Below the pieces are notes generated by a model that made no database searches, had not been told where the DNA came from, and was given only the letters and a program-made list of their open reading frames with translations. From Takakia lepidozioides (lineage: Eukaryota > Streptophyta > Takakiopsida > Takakiales > Takakiaceae), in contig CM060733.1 of assembly GCA_030704615.1 (NCBI GenBank), positions 73,718,001 to 73,782,000 on the forward strand: 64,000 nucleotides of DNA, written 5' to 3'. Each line of letters starts with the position of its first letter. Position 1 is the first letter of the stretch. Below, piece after piece: positions 1 through 9,355 of the stretch. The position numbers and the translations under genes are program-made.

Positions 1-636
1 TAAGCCAACAATAATCGTTGGCGAGAGATGCGAATTAGACCAAGTTGATGGAACTTCAAGCTGGTCTTGGCTTTGGATTCCATGCAAAGACGGCCACATC
101 ACAGCAGGCCGCCTGTCCATAAGCCATGAAGGTGCTGCGCAGTGCATCTGCTCTGAAATCGCCCCAATTCCTGGTTTGTAGTCTCTAGGTCTCGAGGAGG
201 CAGGCCCACGCGCAGAGAAAGCAAATCGTGATACCCCACCCAACTGAGGTCGAGTGTTGGAATTAACGAGCTCTTGGTGCCTGGAGAATCCTGGAGGGGA
301 ACGACCTCGGGAACTCGTAGATAACCTGGGAACAGGTTGTAATGGCAAAAGCGTTTTGGTGTTAAAAAAAAAAAAAACCTTTTTTTTTATCTAATTTAAA
401 TGTTTAAAGAGCCTGGTTGGTCATATCTTTGTCAAATGAGCTCCGTTTGACTCAGTTTTGAGGGGATATCTGCAGAAAGGGGAAATCTACCTATCTAGAC
501 CTGGTTCTGTTTTTGGGACTCTGCTAAAAATCTATGGAATTTTTAGAGTGTGAGTGTGCCATGAAAGATCCACAATCCTGTCTCTAGAACCTGTGCTGGT
601 CTATATGAGAGACAAATTGGTGGATGTACTCCTTGC
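1..636. other. No gene recognised; upstream part of element 1
   Basis: I see no convincing reading frame here. A homopolymer stretch (A-run followed by T-run, about 365-389) is the only simple repeat. No copy of the element-1 LTR start (TGTGGCAGAC) or LTR end (TTTCTTATCA) is present, so the 5' LTR must lie outside the window or be lost. The stretch may be leader sequence of the retroelement that follows. Confidence 0.4.
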
Positions 637-1386
637 ATGGCTGGGGGAAATGAGGACGTAATTGAAGGGCAGGTCTCTTCTCTTAGTCTGTGCACACAAG
701 GGGACAGGATTTATGTTTCCCAAGGAACTCAGACTGATTTGAGTGGAGAACAGTTGGACGAGTTGATTGCATACTGGGAGTCAGGCATTAGCAGTAGACA
801 ACAGACTGCTGTAGTTGGCATTGAGGGCCTCAATATCGCCTTGGACAGTCAGAACTCTGTTGGAGCCAGCAGTTCTGCAGCTGTAGGTGAAATACCAAAG
901 TGGGTGAAAGCTAGGCTTGGAACACAGCCAAAGACAGCCCCGGGGACCAAGGTGTTCAGTCACAAGGCCGTGGTGTACTGGAGCAGAGGAGCAGGAGCTA
1001 CACAAGTTTGTGCAATCAGACATGATTGCAGCCGGATACGCTCTGCACAGGGCAACCACGAGCGGGGGGGTTCATCAGCAATGACATGTTTGTTGTGCGT
1101 GAAGGAGATGCAGTCATTCGCAATGAGGACACCCGCAACCGTCTCAAGCTTTCGAGTTGAGAGACTATCAAACCCTACCTTTGTTTTCTTTAGTGTTCAG
1201 TGAGCGGGAGATAGGGAGTATTGCTTTGTCTCTACCTGGCAGAAAGAGGAGGAGGGTTGGTTAGAGCGAGCTACTGTAGCTTGGGACAAGGTTAGTGGCA
1301 GGTTTCTGGACATAGATATACCTCCTACACCTTACCATCATGCAGAGCGAGGCACTTTGAGAGAAGTCTGGCAGTTGATAGCATAG
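637..1386 (+). pseudogene. N-terminal polyprotein segment of element 1, unassigned (gag position)
   Basis: The frame opening at 637 reads like protein for about 100 codons, then loses sense near 960. A second frame then reads as protein (about 990-1070), a third (about 1070-1165, ending RLKLSS-stop), and another with a charged, aromatic run around 1235-1386 (WQKEEEGWLERA... ending VWQLIA-stop). This pattern suggests one longer ORF broken by several small indels. The position before the methyltransferase and pol is where gag should be, but I see no capsid signature and no zinc knuckle, so no function is assigned. About 1387-1660 reads as non-coding and could be an intron or spacer. Confidence 0.4.
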
Positions 1387-1661
1387 ATCAGGATTAGATC
1401 TTGCTTGGTCGGGCTTCTATTCTTCCCCTCCATCTCTGTACTATTTTCATTACCTTGTACTTGTAGTTGCCAAAGCCTCTCTTGGTGGAGGCCAGTCAGT
1501 CCGGGGTTTTGGGCTGGGTGCAGGATCAGCGTTGCTGCTGGATTTTGGTGTGGGGGTGTTGATGTTTTGATTTCTTGTGTTTGGATCCCCCCAACACCTG
1601 CATGCTTGACTGTGCGCCATGTTGGTTTTGTGTGGGCGCTTGCTTTCATAGGGATTAGGCC

Positions 1662-2212
1662 GGATTTGATCACCGGTCAATCCTAGAGTATGCTGTCGGT
1701 GGTGAGGCTGGAGTGATGACCAGCAAGACCACCAGTGTTTCTTCTATGGTGATGGTTGATGACCAGCCAACCATAGGAGTTCTTGCGGTGGATGCAGGTG
1801 CAGGTTCCCTGAGCCATTGGGATATGACCCTTAGACTGCAACAGGTGCCCACCCGTGTCACTATTAGATTAGTACTAGAGCCTTATAGTGTCACGTGGAG
1901 GAGGTGCACATTGTGAGTGTCATTACGGAGTTACCCAAGGGTTTTGAGGGAGTACGGCTACAAGCAGTGACAGTGAGAGTGGGGTCACAAGACGAGGTAT
2001 TCGGTTCAGACCACCTTCACCGCCACCCTCAACTACTGTAGCGTCAGACACAGACTCGGAGGCTTCATCAACAGGTGTGCACTTTCATTCGCCATTGTTG
2101 TGGGACGACATGGAGGTGATGTATGGAGCTACCAAGGGGCCTCGTAGGTACTCTGGAGCTGTGGGCACAATCGAGTTGGATGACTTTATCCAGGAGTTCG
2201 ACAGCTGGAGTT
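1662..2212 (+). pseudogene. Unassigned segment between the N-terminal ORF and the methyltransferase, with a gag-like tail
   Basis: Three consecutive frames look coding. About 1662-1916 contains VLAVDAGAG, weakly reminiscent of a retropepsin D-[ST]-G site but without supporting flanks. About 1890-2040 contains ITELPKGFEGVRLQAV. About 1990-2212 has a Pro/Ser-rich stretch followed by ELDDFIQEFDSW, the kind of start many Ty3 capsid domains have. That capsid-like start breaks off directly at the methyltransferase. Most of gag, the protease and methyltransferase motif I therefore seem to have been deleted at about 2210. Function is not assigned. Confidence 0.35.
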
Positions 2213-3162
2213 CGTGGATATCAGCAGGCCTTGCCAGCAGACATTGCGTTGCTGGGGGCGCAGGATTTGGAGCGGGTTGGCTCCATTGATCTGGTAGTGG
2301 CAGGTTGGCCCTGCCAAGGGCATTCATCAGCCGGGCATGGCAATGGATTGCGAGACTCGAGGACGGGTCTGTTTTGGGAGATGGTGCGGATTTTGCGCCA
2401 CTTGCAGCTTCATCAGGCTGTATCTCCGGCATACATCTTGGAGAATGTGCCACTGATGGGTGATTCTCGGGCCAGGGTGATGGCCAGTGTGCATCAAGTC
2501 CGGTCGTGGCTTGGGTCAGCAGTGTTGCTAGATGCAGCTGCAGTGGGGTCACGGGCTCATCGTCCACGACTATGGTGGACTAACTTGATGCCACCCGCAC
2601 TGCTCAAGCGTGCATTTGATGGGGTGCAGCGGCCAGCACACCTCACCGTGGATGGCATTTTGGACACAGGAAGGCAGTCTCAACGTGTGAGACACGATGA
2701 CCGTTCGCCTTTGGCAGTGGTCAACAGGTGGGTCAACCACGAGCAGCATTACCTACACTGCTCAGCTTCCCAGGATCCCATGCTTTTCGGGATGGTGGAC
2801 CTGGCCTCCTGTGGGATGCTCAGTTGCAGCAGTTAGTGGAGCCTAATGCCGACGAGCGAGAGCGGGCTATGGGGTTTTCCACTGGGACCACGGCGGTGCC
2901 TTCTCTTTCTGAGGCATCACGTCGTCAGGTGTTGGGGCAAGCAATGGATCTCAATTGCTTGACCTGGATTGTCAGCTTGGCTATGGCTGAGCAACGTAGA
3001 GTGCGGAGTGCACTTCCCTTGACGGTCTCTCTGCCTACCGAGACGGTACAGGCAGCGAGTGGGGGCGAGCCGGTGAGGACCACGAGGTGTAGACATCCAT
3101 GGCACATGTGGGAGGTGCTCGAGGTTCAGAGGGAGTTGGCAGCGAAGGCAGCTGTGATGTGA
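2213..3162 (+). pseudogene. C5-cytosine DNA methyltransferase domain (DNMT) inside the retrotransposon
   Basis: Visible C5-methyltransferase motifs are IDLVVAGWPCQGHS at about 2284-2325 (motif IV with the catalytic Pro-Cys), YILENVP at about 2432-2452 (motif VI, ENV), and GSRAHRPRLWWTN at about 2546-2584 (motif VIII region). After a frameshift near 2780 come DERERAMGFSTG (motif IX/target-recognition end, about 2851) and SRRQVLGQAMDLN (motif X, about 2918). The stretch before motif IV (ALPADIALLG) fits motifs II/III. Motif I (FxGxG) is not seen and appears deleted at the junction near 2210. This enzyme class transfers a methyl group from SAM to cytosine C5. The next frame runs straight into RT, so it was probably made as part of the polyprotein. 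The family assignment is firm. The subfamily (DNMT1/3/5-like) cannot be settled by eye. Confidence 0.88.
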
Positions 3163-4166
3163 TGGATGAGGTTGGGGATTCTTCTCGGGATGAGGAGGTC
3201 CTCAATGATGAGATGATGGGGCAGGATGAGGCCTTGTCATTGACTGAGCAGGAAGGGGGTACTGCTCAAGAGGTTGCAGCATAGCAACCACGGGACGCGT
3301 CCTCTACCTCTAAGCCCACTGGACTTAAGGTTGCAGTTACGGAGGACAATTGGGAGCCTGATATTGGACCCATTGTCACCGGAGGAGAGAGACGACGTAT
3401 ACGGCGGTTCCTGAGGGCTTATAGGAATTGCTTTGCCTTCAGTTTGAAGGACTTGGGAGCACTGAAGGGTCAAGAGATCCGTATTGAGTTGGCCACTGAC
3501 ACGCCAATCTTTCGGAGACCCTATAGATACAGTGACATGGAGAGGTCTTTGATTCAGATGAGGACTCAAGATCTCTGGGAGGCAGGTTTGGTGGAGCTCT
3601 CTGGTGGAGAGTATGCTTCAGCCACAGTGATGCCAGCTAAGAAGGATGTCTATGGCAATTGGACGGAGAGACGTATGTGCGGTGATTACCGGCCTGTAAA
3701 TCGTCAGACCAAGTCCGATAGGTATGCCATGCCAACACCAGAGGAGATCTTTGATGCCATTGGGCATTCCAAGGTCTTTAGCACGTTGGATTTACGATCC
3801 GGATATCACCAGTTGCCGATCAAGGAGGCGGATAAGCAAAAGACGGCATTCTGGGGGATCAATGAGCACGGGAAGGATTGCCTATACCAGTGGCGGTTCT
3901 TACCATTTGGGCTTAAAAACGCTCCCGCTGAGTTTCAAAGAGTCATGGACAGGATTCTAGCAGGGGTGGAGTTTGCTCGGTGCTACATAGATGACATCAT
4001 CATCTTTAGTGCGGTGGAGGAGCATGAGAGACACCTTCAGGGGGTATTTGAGCGCTTGAGGACGCAAGGATTGAAGTTACATCCGGGCAAGTGCAAGTTT
4101 TTCCACAACCAGATTGAGTATCTGGGTCACATGATATCCTGGAGGATTGGGGGTACAACAGACTAA
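3099..4166 (+). pseudogene. Acidic linker and reverse transcriptase of element 1
   Basis: One frame runs from 3099 to 4166 and is interrupted only by a TAG at 3282-3284. The first 60 codons are acidic and methionine-rich (linker). RT begins about 3450. The signatures are RMCGDYRPVNRQT (about 3673), STLDLRSGYHQLPI (about 3780, first catalytic Asp), FLPFGLKNAPAEFQRVMD (about 3898) and RCYIDDIIIFS (about 3979, the YxDD box), then KCKFFHNQIEYLGHMIS. A one-base gain or two-base loss near 4142 moves the continuation into the frame opening at 4147. Catalytic residues are intact, so the damage is limited to one nonsense codon and one frameshift. Confidence 0.92.
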
Positions 4167-6267
4167 GGTAGAGTCCATTGCACAGGTTCCACGCCCCACG
4201 GATGTGAGCCGAGTTCGAGCTTTCATGGGGTTAGCAAACTATTACAGACGGTTTGTTAAGGGATTTAGTGCCATTGCAAAGGCTCTAACCAAGCTGACCA
4301 AGGTGGACCAGGAGTGGCAGTGGGAAGATGAGCAAGAACAAGCTTTTCAAGAGCTCAAGGCGAGGTTGACCTCGGCGCCCATCTTGAGACGACCTATCAG
4401 GGGGCGTCCTTTTCAGCTGCATACAGATTGGAGCATGCTGGGGCTTGGAGCGGTGCTCACACAGGTGGATGATGAGGGAAGAGAGTTCGTAGTGGCTTAT
4501 GCTAGCCGCTCGAACAATGCTGCAGAGTCTAAGTATAGCTCATATGAGGGAGAATGCTTAGCTGCAGTGTGGGCCGTGGCACACTTCAGGTGCTATCTAT
4601 ACGGCAATCTCTTCACCCTTGTCACGGATCACCAACCACTCAAGTGGTTGATGGAGTCAGACAAGCTTACGGGGAAGCTTGCACGGTGGGCACTCATCCT
4701 TCAAGAGTATGACTTTCAGGTGGTGCATCGACCGGGTTTGGTCAATCGAAATGCAGATGGGTTGAGTCGCAATCCATGCACGAGCCAGCAGGATGACACT
4801 GGAGCTCGGTGGCATGGTGAGACGGACGAGGAGATGGTGCCCGGATGGCATGCATCTGCATTTCTGTGTATCTTGGCAGCGGAAGGCCAGGTTGGACCTA
4901 CAACAGGGATGACTGTAGATCAAGTGTCTGAGGACCCTGAGGCCAGCAATGAGCAGGTGGCGCCAAAGATATACATGAGGATTCAGTTGTTTGGACTACC
5001 TCCGCAGTGGAGACACGCAGCCACTATGACTGCCAAGGAGAGGGATCGGATCCTACAACGAGCCAAGAGGTTCAGGTGGGAGGGGACACACCTGCTTCGA
5101 GTGTGGGAGGATGGTCGAGTGAGGATTGTGCCTCACCCAACACAGCGGGCACGGTTAGTGCGGCATGCCCATGAGGAGTTGGGGCATTTTGGGGTGCGAC
5201 GCACTCATAGTCTACTGCAGGGGCAGTATTGGTGGCGTGGTATGCACACAGAGGTGCAACAATTTGTGGCTAGGTGCATGGTGTGTGACAGGGTGCGTGC
5301 TTCATTCAACGCCCCTACTCCACAATTGCACCCTCTTCCGATCATGGGATTGGGCTACAGGTGGAGTCTTGACTTCGCAGGGCCGTTGCCACTGACCATG
5401 CGCCACAACAAGTACGTGTTGGTGATGGTGGAGCACTTCTCCAAGTGGATTGAATTGGTTCCATTGCCTGATAAGGCTAGTGAGGGAGCTGCGTATGCAT
5501 TCCTGGATTGTGTGCTTAGCCGATTCGGTGCTCCAGCTGAGGTACTCACGGACCAAGGGAGAGAGTTCTTGGGGGAGTTTCAGGCTTTGTGTGACAAGGC
5601 CTTGATAGACCACCGCACCACTTCTCGGGATCATCCTGAAGCCGATGGCTTGGCAGAGAGAGTTGTTCAGACAGTAAGTAAAGAGGGTTTGCGCAAGTAT
5701 GGCTTGCAGAAGGGACACCTAGGGGATTGGGACCTTCAGTTACCCTGGTTAGCCATGGGCTACAGGTTCAGCAAGCAAGCATCACTTGCCTCCTTCTCAC
5801 CATACTTTCTTCTCTTTGGCCGAGAGCCGGATTTGCCTACATCCATTCGCAGAGAAGCTGCTACAGTTCTTAACCTTGACGATCCGGACGTGTGGGCACG
5901 TGCATGTGAGCAGCGTGCAGAGTTGTTCAAGAGAGTCATGCCCATGGCTTTCGAGAACCTTGCCATTGCACAACACCGTGATACGTTGAGGTATGCTACC
6001 ATACGTGGTGGGGGCTATCGTCCTGGGGTTCGGAGATTCAACCCTGGTGACTATGTCTATCTGCAGCAGACTGCTCCTACGACCCTGGATGTGACTGCAG
6101 GACGTGTTATTTTGAGGGTTCGAGAGGTCTTGCCCTCAGGCGTCTTGGTCTTGGAGGGTCGGGATGGCATAACTTGGAAGGACCATGTGCGTAATTGTGC
6201 GCCATGTCACCTTCGAATGTCGATGGCAGGATTGACCCAAACCTGGCAGTGGTATCTGCAGGTTTGA
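4147..6267 (+). CDS. RNase H and integrase portion of the element 1 polyprotein
   Basis: This uninterrupted 706-codon frame continues RT. It starts with the RT thumb/connection (VRAFMGLANYYRRFV), then a gypsy-type RNase H (FQLHTDWSMLGLGAVL with its catalytic Asp; SYEGECLAAVWAV; VTDHQPLKWLM). Integrase follows with an HHCC zinc-binding module (HEELGHFGVRRTH...CMVCDRV, about 5170-5295). Its DDE core is D in SLDFAGPLP (about 5365), D in VLTDQGREF (about 5551) and E in HPEADGLAERV (about 5631). A C-terminal GPY/F-like module follows (FNPGDYVYL, about 6040). All integrase catalytic residues are present. The frame ends at a stop (6265-6267) created by a frameshift near 6205-6215, after which the PHD finger continues in another frame. 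The TTG at 4147 is not a real start. Confidence 0.92.
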   Translation: MGVQQTKVESIAQVPRPTDVSRVRAFMGLANYYRRFVKGFSAIAKALTKLTKVDQEWQWEDEQEQAFQELKARLTSAPILRRPIRGRPFQLHTDWSMLGLGAVLTQVDDEGREFVVAYASRSNNAAESKYSSYEGECLAAVWAVAHFRCYLYGNLFTLVTDHQPLKWLMESDKLTGKLARWALILQEYDFQVVHRPGLVNRNADGLSRNPCTSQQDDTGARWHGETDEEMVPGWHASAFLCILAAEGQVGPTTGMTVDQVSEDPEASNEQVAPKIYMRIQLFGLPPQWRHAATMTAKERDRILQRAKRFRWEGTHLLRVWEDGRVRIVPHPTQRARLVRHAHEELGHFGVRRTHSLLQGQYWWRGMHTEVQQFVARCMVCDRVRASFNAPTPQLHPLPIMGLGYRWSLDFAGPLPLTMRHNKYVLVMVEHFSKWIELVPLPDKASEGAAYAFLDCVLSRFGAPAEVLTDQGREFLGEFQALCDKALIDHRTTSRDHPEADGLAERVVQTVSKEGLRKYGLQKGHLGDWDLQLPWLAMGYRFSKQASLASFSPYFLLFGREPDLPTSIRREAATVLNLDDPDVWARACEQRAELFKRVMPMAFENLAIAQHRDTLRYATIRGGGYRPGVRRFNPGDYVYLQQTAPTTLDVTAGRVILRVREVLPSGVLVLEGRDGITWKDHVRNCAPCHLRMSMAGLTQTWQWYLQV

Positions 6268-6440
6268 GGTGCATGTTGTGTGGGTCTGCTAAAGGGGCAG
6301 CCACCATGCTGTGGTGCGATCAATGCTCTAGAGGTTGGCATATGGGATGCTTGACTCCACCTCTTGAGATGGTTCCGGATGGGGATTGGTTATGTCCATT
6401 GCATTGGATAGTGGGAGTGGATACAACCATGGAAGGCTAA
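6195..6440 (+). pseudogene. PHD finger at the integrase C-terminus of element 1
   Basis: The zinc-ligand spacing is that of a PHD finger: C-x2-C (RCMLCG), C-x2-C (WCDQCS), then H-x2-C (GWHMGC), then C-x2-H (WLCPLHW). The typical tryptophan precedes the last pair (GDWLCP). The eighth ligand is His where Cys is usual. PHD fingers generally read histone H3 N-terminal tails. On an integrase the likely role is tethering to chromatin, analogous to the chromodomain of chromoviruses (inference). The domain is joined to integrase through a linker overlapping 6195-6267 in the other frame, so one small indel separates them. Confidence 0.85.
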
Positions 6441-6570
6441 CAAGAAACGCAAGGCCCAGCTACTAGGAGACCTTGAACACACGAGGTCCTGGCTCAAGTT
6501 CACAGATTGCAAGATGGCGACTAACGATGGGGCTACTCTTGTACCCGGCCTCTTGGTCTATAGAGTTTGA
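6433..6570 (+). pseudogene. Basic C-terminal tail after the PHD finger
   Basis: After a further frame change the reading frame gives KANKKRKAQLLGDLEHTRSW and ends at TGA (6568-6570). The KKRK cluster would suit a nuclear-localisation or DNA-binding tail. It is the last coding segment before the polypurine tract. Its coding nature is inferred from codon sense and position only. Confidence 0.4.
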
Positions 6571-6671
6571 GTACAATAGGGACAGTGATAGAGGACTTAG
6601 TACGGCTGTGGCTATTACATCTTGTAGCTATCTGGAGGTAGAGGGACCTATCCACCAGCTAGGGGGGCGAT

Positions 6672-7117
6672 TGTGGCAGACTACTTTATTGTGCATATAT
6701 GTGTGGTGTGGTTTGGACAGCGATGTAGTTGTGTAGCGATATGTATGCGCACGACAGCTGTCAAGTTAAATAAGCACAGTGTGAAAACAGCTAGAATAAA
6801 ACTAGTTATTTGTAGTTAACACTTGGATTTAGGTCAAGTGTTAAATCAGGTGTCAAGTTTAGTTTGACACCTGGTCCGTCTTATCTTCACGAGAGCGGCA
6901 GTCGCGCGGCTCATCTTTCTCGAGTTGAGCCTGCGCGACCGAGCTCCTGTGTGCGTTTAGATCTGAGTTTACTCATGATGGGAGTGTAGGTTGTTGTGGG
7001 GTGGAGTCCCCATAGCTTGGGGTGCCCCTGGCTCGACTACTGTTTTAAAGAGTGATGGTTTTGGATTTCACATGTTTCTTGTGTGGAGAGCAGTGTCATT
7101 TGTTAGCTTTCTTATCA
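6672..7117 (+). repeat. LTR of element 1 (446 bp)
   Basis: The repeat begins TGTGGCAGAC directly after a purine tract (AGGGGGGCGAT, about 6661-6671) and ends ...CTTTCTTATCA, giving the expected TG...CA termini. Its first 85 bp recur immediately downstream at 7119. That recurrence fixes the start and the 447-bp spacing. No copy is seen 5' of the coding region inside the window. Confidence 0.7.
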
Positions 7118-7118
7118 T

Positions 7119-7203
7119 TGTGGCAGACTACTTTATTGTGCATATATGTGTGGTGTGGTTTGGACAGCGATGTAGTTGTGTAGCGATATGTATGCGCACG
7201 ACA
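7119..7203 (+). repeat. Truncated second LTR copy abutting the first
   Basis: These 85 bp match the first 85 bp of the LTR (from TGTGGCAGACTACTTTATTG through GCGCACGACA), apparently without mismatch. Only one base (T) separates it from the preceding LTR end. It stops at the start of the MULE sequence, which probably truncated it. Head-to-tail LTRs with almost nothing between them suggest a circle-junction-derived or tandem insertion. Confidence 0.7.
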
Positions 7204-7213
7204 CATTTTTAAA

Positions 7214-7843
7214 ATGTCGACGTGTGGGCCTGGGAGTGGAGTTGACTTGGTCACTCGCATGACAACTGGAAACTTGTCGAATGCTTGGGTGATGTTTGAC
7301 CACATCGAGCAAATTACAAACCATCAGTGGGTGACTATGGGTGCACATGTTTATGACTATCACTCCAAGAGGCTCATGACGATTGCAATCTGCGAGATGA
7401 AAGGGGAGGACACACAGTCGGAGATGCATCTGTGGGAGGGCATAAATGAGCAGATGGCAAGGGCGGGTTTGCCAGAGCCCAATTTCAGGGGATTCATGGC
7501 AGACAACGCTCAGGCCAACTGGGCAGCGGTGCGGCGTGTGTACGGTGAGGACCCCAATGTTCCAATGGAGGGGAAAGAGAGATCATGTGGATTCCATTGG
7601 ATGCAGAGTCTATCTCACTACACTACCAAAATTGTTGCTAGCTCATTCCAGGCTGAACACTGTGTCATTTGTACGGCGTGGAAGGATGCACCCACATTTG
7701 ATGACGCGGAGGTTAAGTTTGCTATCATTGAGGCTTGGTGGAACACGTCAGGTGCAGTGGAGACAACCAATCTGGGAGCCTTGCACAGCTGGTTGGGGTG
7801 GTGGCATTTCCGGTATCGACAGTTTGGATAGTACATGCGGGAG
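7214..7843 (+). pseudogene. MULE transposase core, exon 1
   Basis: The 205-codon frame has the look of Mutator-type/FAR1-like transposase cores: MTIAICEMKGED, then GFMADNAQANW (acidic catalytic-site candidate), then RSCGFHWMQSL and a C-terminal LGWWHFRYRQFG. An in-frame TAG (7829-7831) interrupts it. Past that stop the frame continues YMRE to a good splice donor GAG|GTATGA at 7843/7844. The N-terminal part of the transposase, probably including the first catalytic Asp, is missing or diverged. Exact DDE residues cannot be fixed without an alignment. Confidence 0.7.
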
Positions 7844-7926
7844 GTATGACGCTGCCATTTTTGTGCAATTGTCATTCTATTACGGACCTTTCCATTGGTC
7901 CCTCACCATTGTTTCTGTCCTTGTAG
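7844..7926 (+). other. Intron of the MULE transposase (83 nt)
   Basis: The donor is GAG|GTATGA and the acceptor TCCTTGTAG|GAG. The interval is T-rich and codes nothing sensible. Both flanking exons read in phase 0 (exon 1 ends at a complete GAG codon; exon 2 opens GAG CGG TGT), which supports a real spliced intron. Confidence 0.65.
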
Positions 7927-8820
7927 GAGCGGTGTTTGGATTCCGACACGGACATGCCGAACACGAATATGGCAGAATCAGTCCACTCCTCCTGGCAAGC
8001 TTCTTCTGCCGCACATCTGGTGGACGTAGTGACGGCCACAACGGAGGACATGGACCGAGCAATCATGCAGCAAGCCACGTACTACAAGTTCCTGAGCGGG
8101 AAACAATGGGGCTTTGGGCCGGACAGGGATGAATTGTTGGTACGAACAGCTTCGAGGTCCAAGAATCCACTGAAATGGGCGACAACATTGCGAGAGAAGA
8201 TCAAAAGGATGCCTCTGCACCGCAGAGATGAACACCTAGAGGGGGACGTTGGTACTCGCCCTGTGAGGCAGAGGATTGAAGAGGAACCCAGATGCAAAGA
8301 GGATTCTTGGAGATCCGACAGGACATTCGGACAACACCTCGAGGTCCCGTCATGTTGCCGCACAATGTGTCTTCCAGCAGTGGAAGCCCAAGAGTTTCCA
8401 GATCGCCATCACCTTCAAGCGGGGATTCCGTGCGAGAAATTCCCACCGCTCGCTTGCCCCAGATTCCGCCCGCTGTTATGCAGTATGGCCAAGCCATTAT
8501 AGAGACGACTGTGTTTGCGTCACAATGGAGAATTGCTCGCACAAAGCCGGCGTTTCGAGGCAGGTGTTCCGCAATTCGAGTGGATACACGGCAACGTTGT
8601 TTAGAGATGATAAGGAGGAATCCAGATGGGACTGTCCCTGCTCCTACTTTTACATGAAGATTTGTCCATGCAAAGTTTGTGGAGGCGATAACCACCCAGT
8701 TCTGGTTCTGCAGGCACAACATTATGACTTGCGTGTATGGAAAGCCCAAGTACGGCATACAAACAATGCTAGAGGCTCCCCGGTGTGGCCGGTGGAACCA
8801 GGTTGCGATCTGAGTTAGGT
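7927..8820 (+). pseudogene. MULE transposase, exon 2 and middle region
   Basis: Exon 2 reads ERCLDSDTDMPNTNMAESVH... and LKWATTLREKIKRMP up to about 8290. The sense frame then shifts: 8292-8657 has a Ser/Pro-rich stretch and QAIIETTVFASQWRIARTKPAF. After a stop at 8655 the same frame continues with FCRHNIMTCVYGKPKYGIQT. The clean continuations on either side of each break indicate one gene with at least two lesions. This region links the catalytic core to the SWIM finger. No separate domain is recognised. Confidence 0.55.
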
Positions 8821-8821
8821 T

Positions 8822-9355
8822 GAGGCCGACGCCCTTACTGCCACAGGCTTTCGGATAGTGCAGCGCACTGACGTCCCCAGACAACCATTTCCGCTTCCAC
8901 AGCCTCCACCACCGACCCCTGTGAGAGCAAGAACAATGGGATGCGACAGCTCTAAGCATCCTACACACCGTTGGGGGAATCCGAATAGGCGGCGACCTCC
9001 CTCAAAAGTGAACGAGACAAGGATGGGGAATACACTTCGGATGAACTGTACAATCCAGAGCTCGACAGAAGTGCCCCCACCAGGCTTCGGGCGTGTGTAT
9101 CAGATGGCCACGGCAGGCTCAGCTATTCGCAATGAGGTGTATACCATCACCATTTCAGAATTACCCACCTGCAATTGCACCGACTTCCAGATCATGGCGA
9201 ACAAGGGGGCATCATACTGCCCTTGCAAGCATTTGTACTACGTGTACCTAAAGAGACTCCGGTGTAATTCCACAACTCATCACTTCATATATGCACCAGG
9301 GTTGAGCCCCCAAGAGGTGCATACTCTTCTGAATATGGATCCAGGGGACCAGTGA
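8822..9355 (+). pseudogene. MULE transposase C-terminus with SWIM zinc finger
   Basis: The frame from 8822 contains a basic, Pro-rich segment (THRWGNPNRRRPPSK), then GRVYQMATAGSAIRNEVYTI. The SWIM finger CxC...CxH follows: TCNCTDF (about 9168) and CPCKHLYYVYLKRL (about 9219). It ends with TGA at 9353-9355. SWIM fingers are typical of Mutator-like and FAR1/FHY3-type proteins and bind DNA or protein. The same block occurs in two degraded copies at 19482-20030 and 36419-36965, which ties all three to one family. Confidence 0.8.

Larger units (their letters stand above)
637..7117 (+). mobile_element. Ty3/gypsy retrotransposon carrying a DNA methyltransferase and a PHD finger (decayed)
   Basis: One element reads through in a single direction: N-terminal segments (637-2212), C5 DNA methyltransferase (2213-3162), acidic linker, RT (to 4166), RNase H and integrase (4147-6267), PHD finger (6195-6440), a basic tail, a polypurine tract (AGGGGGGCGA, ending about 6670) and a 446-bp LTR (6672-7117). 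The order RT-RH-INT places it in Ty3/gypsy (Metaviridae). The methyltransferase lies in the same orientation and abuts RT with no LTR or terminal repeat between them, so it is an internal domain and not a neighbouring gene. I count at least three frameshifts and one in-frame TAG (3282-3284) from the methyltransferase to the PHD finger. The 5' LTR is not in the window. Confidence 0.85.

Noticed and set aside
1405-1686. 93-codon frame rich in Cys, Ser and Trp
   Set aside because: No conserved motif and an equally long opposing frame. Composition looks like non-coding DNA.
1740-1830. VLAVDAGAG as a retropepsin active site
   Set aside because: Lacks the D-[ST]-G-A followed by hydrophobic residues and has no downstream ILG motif. 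Too weak to call.
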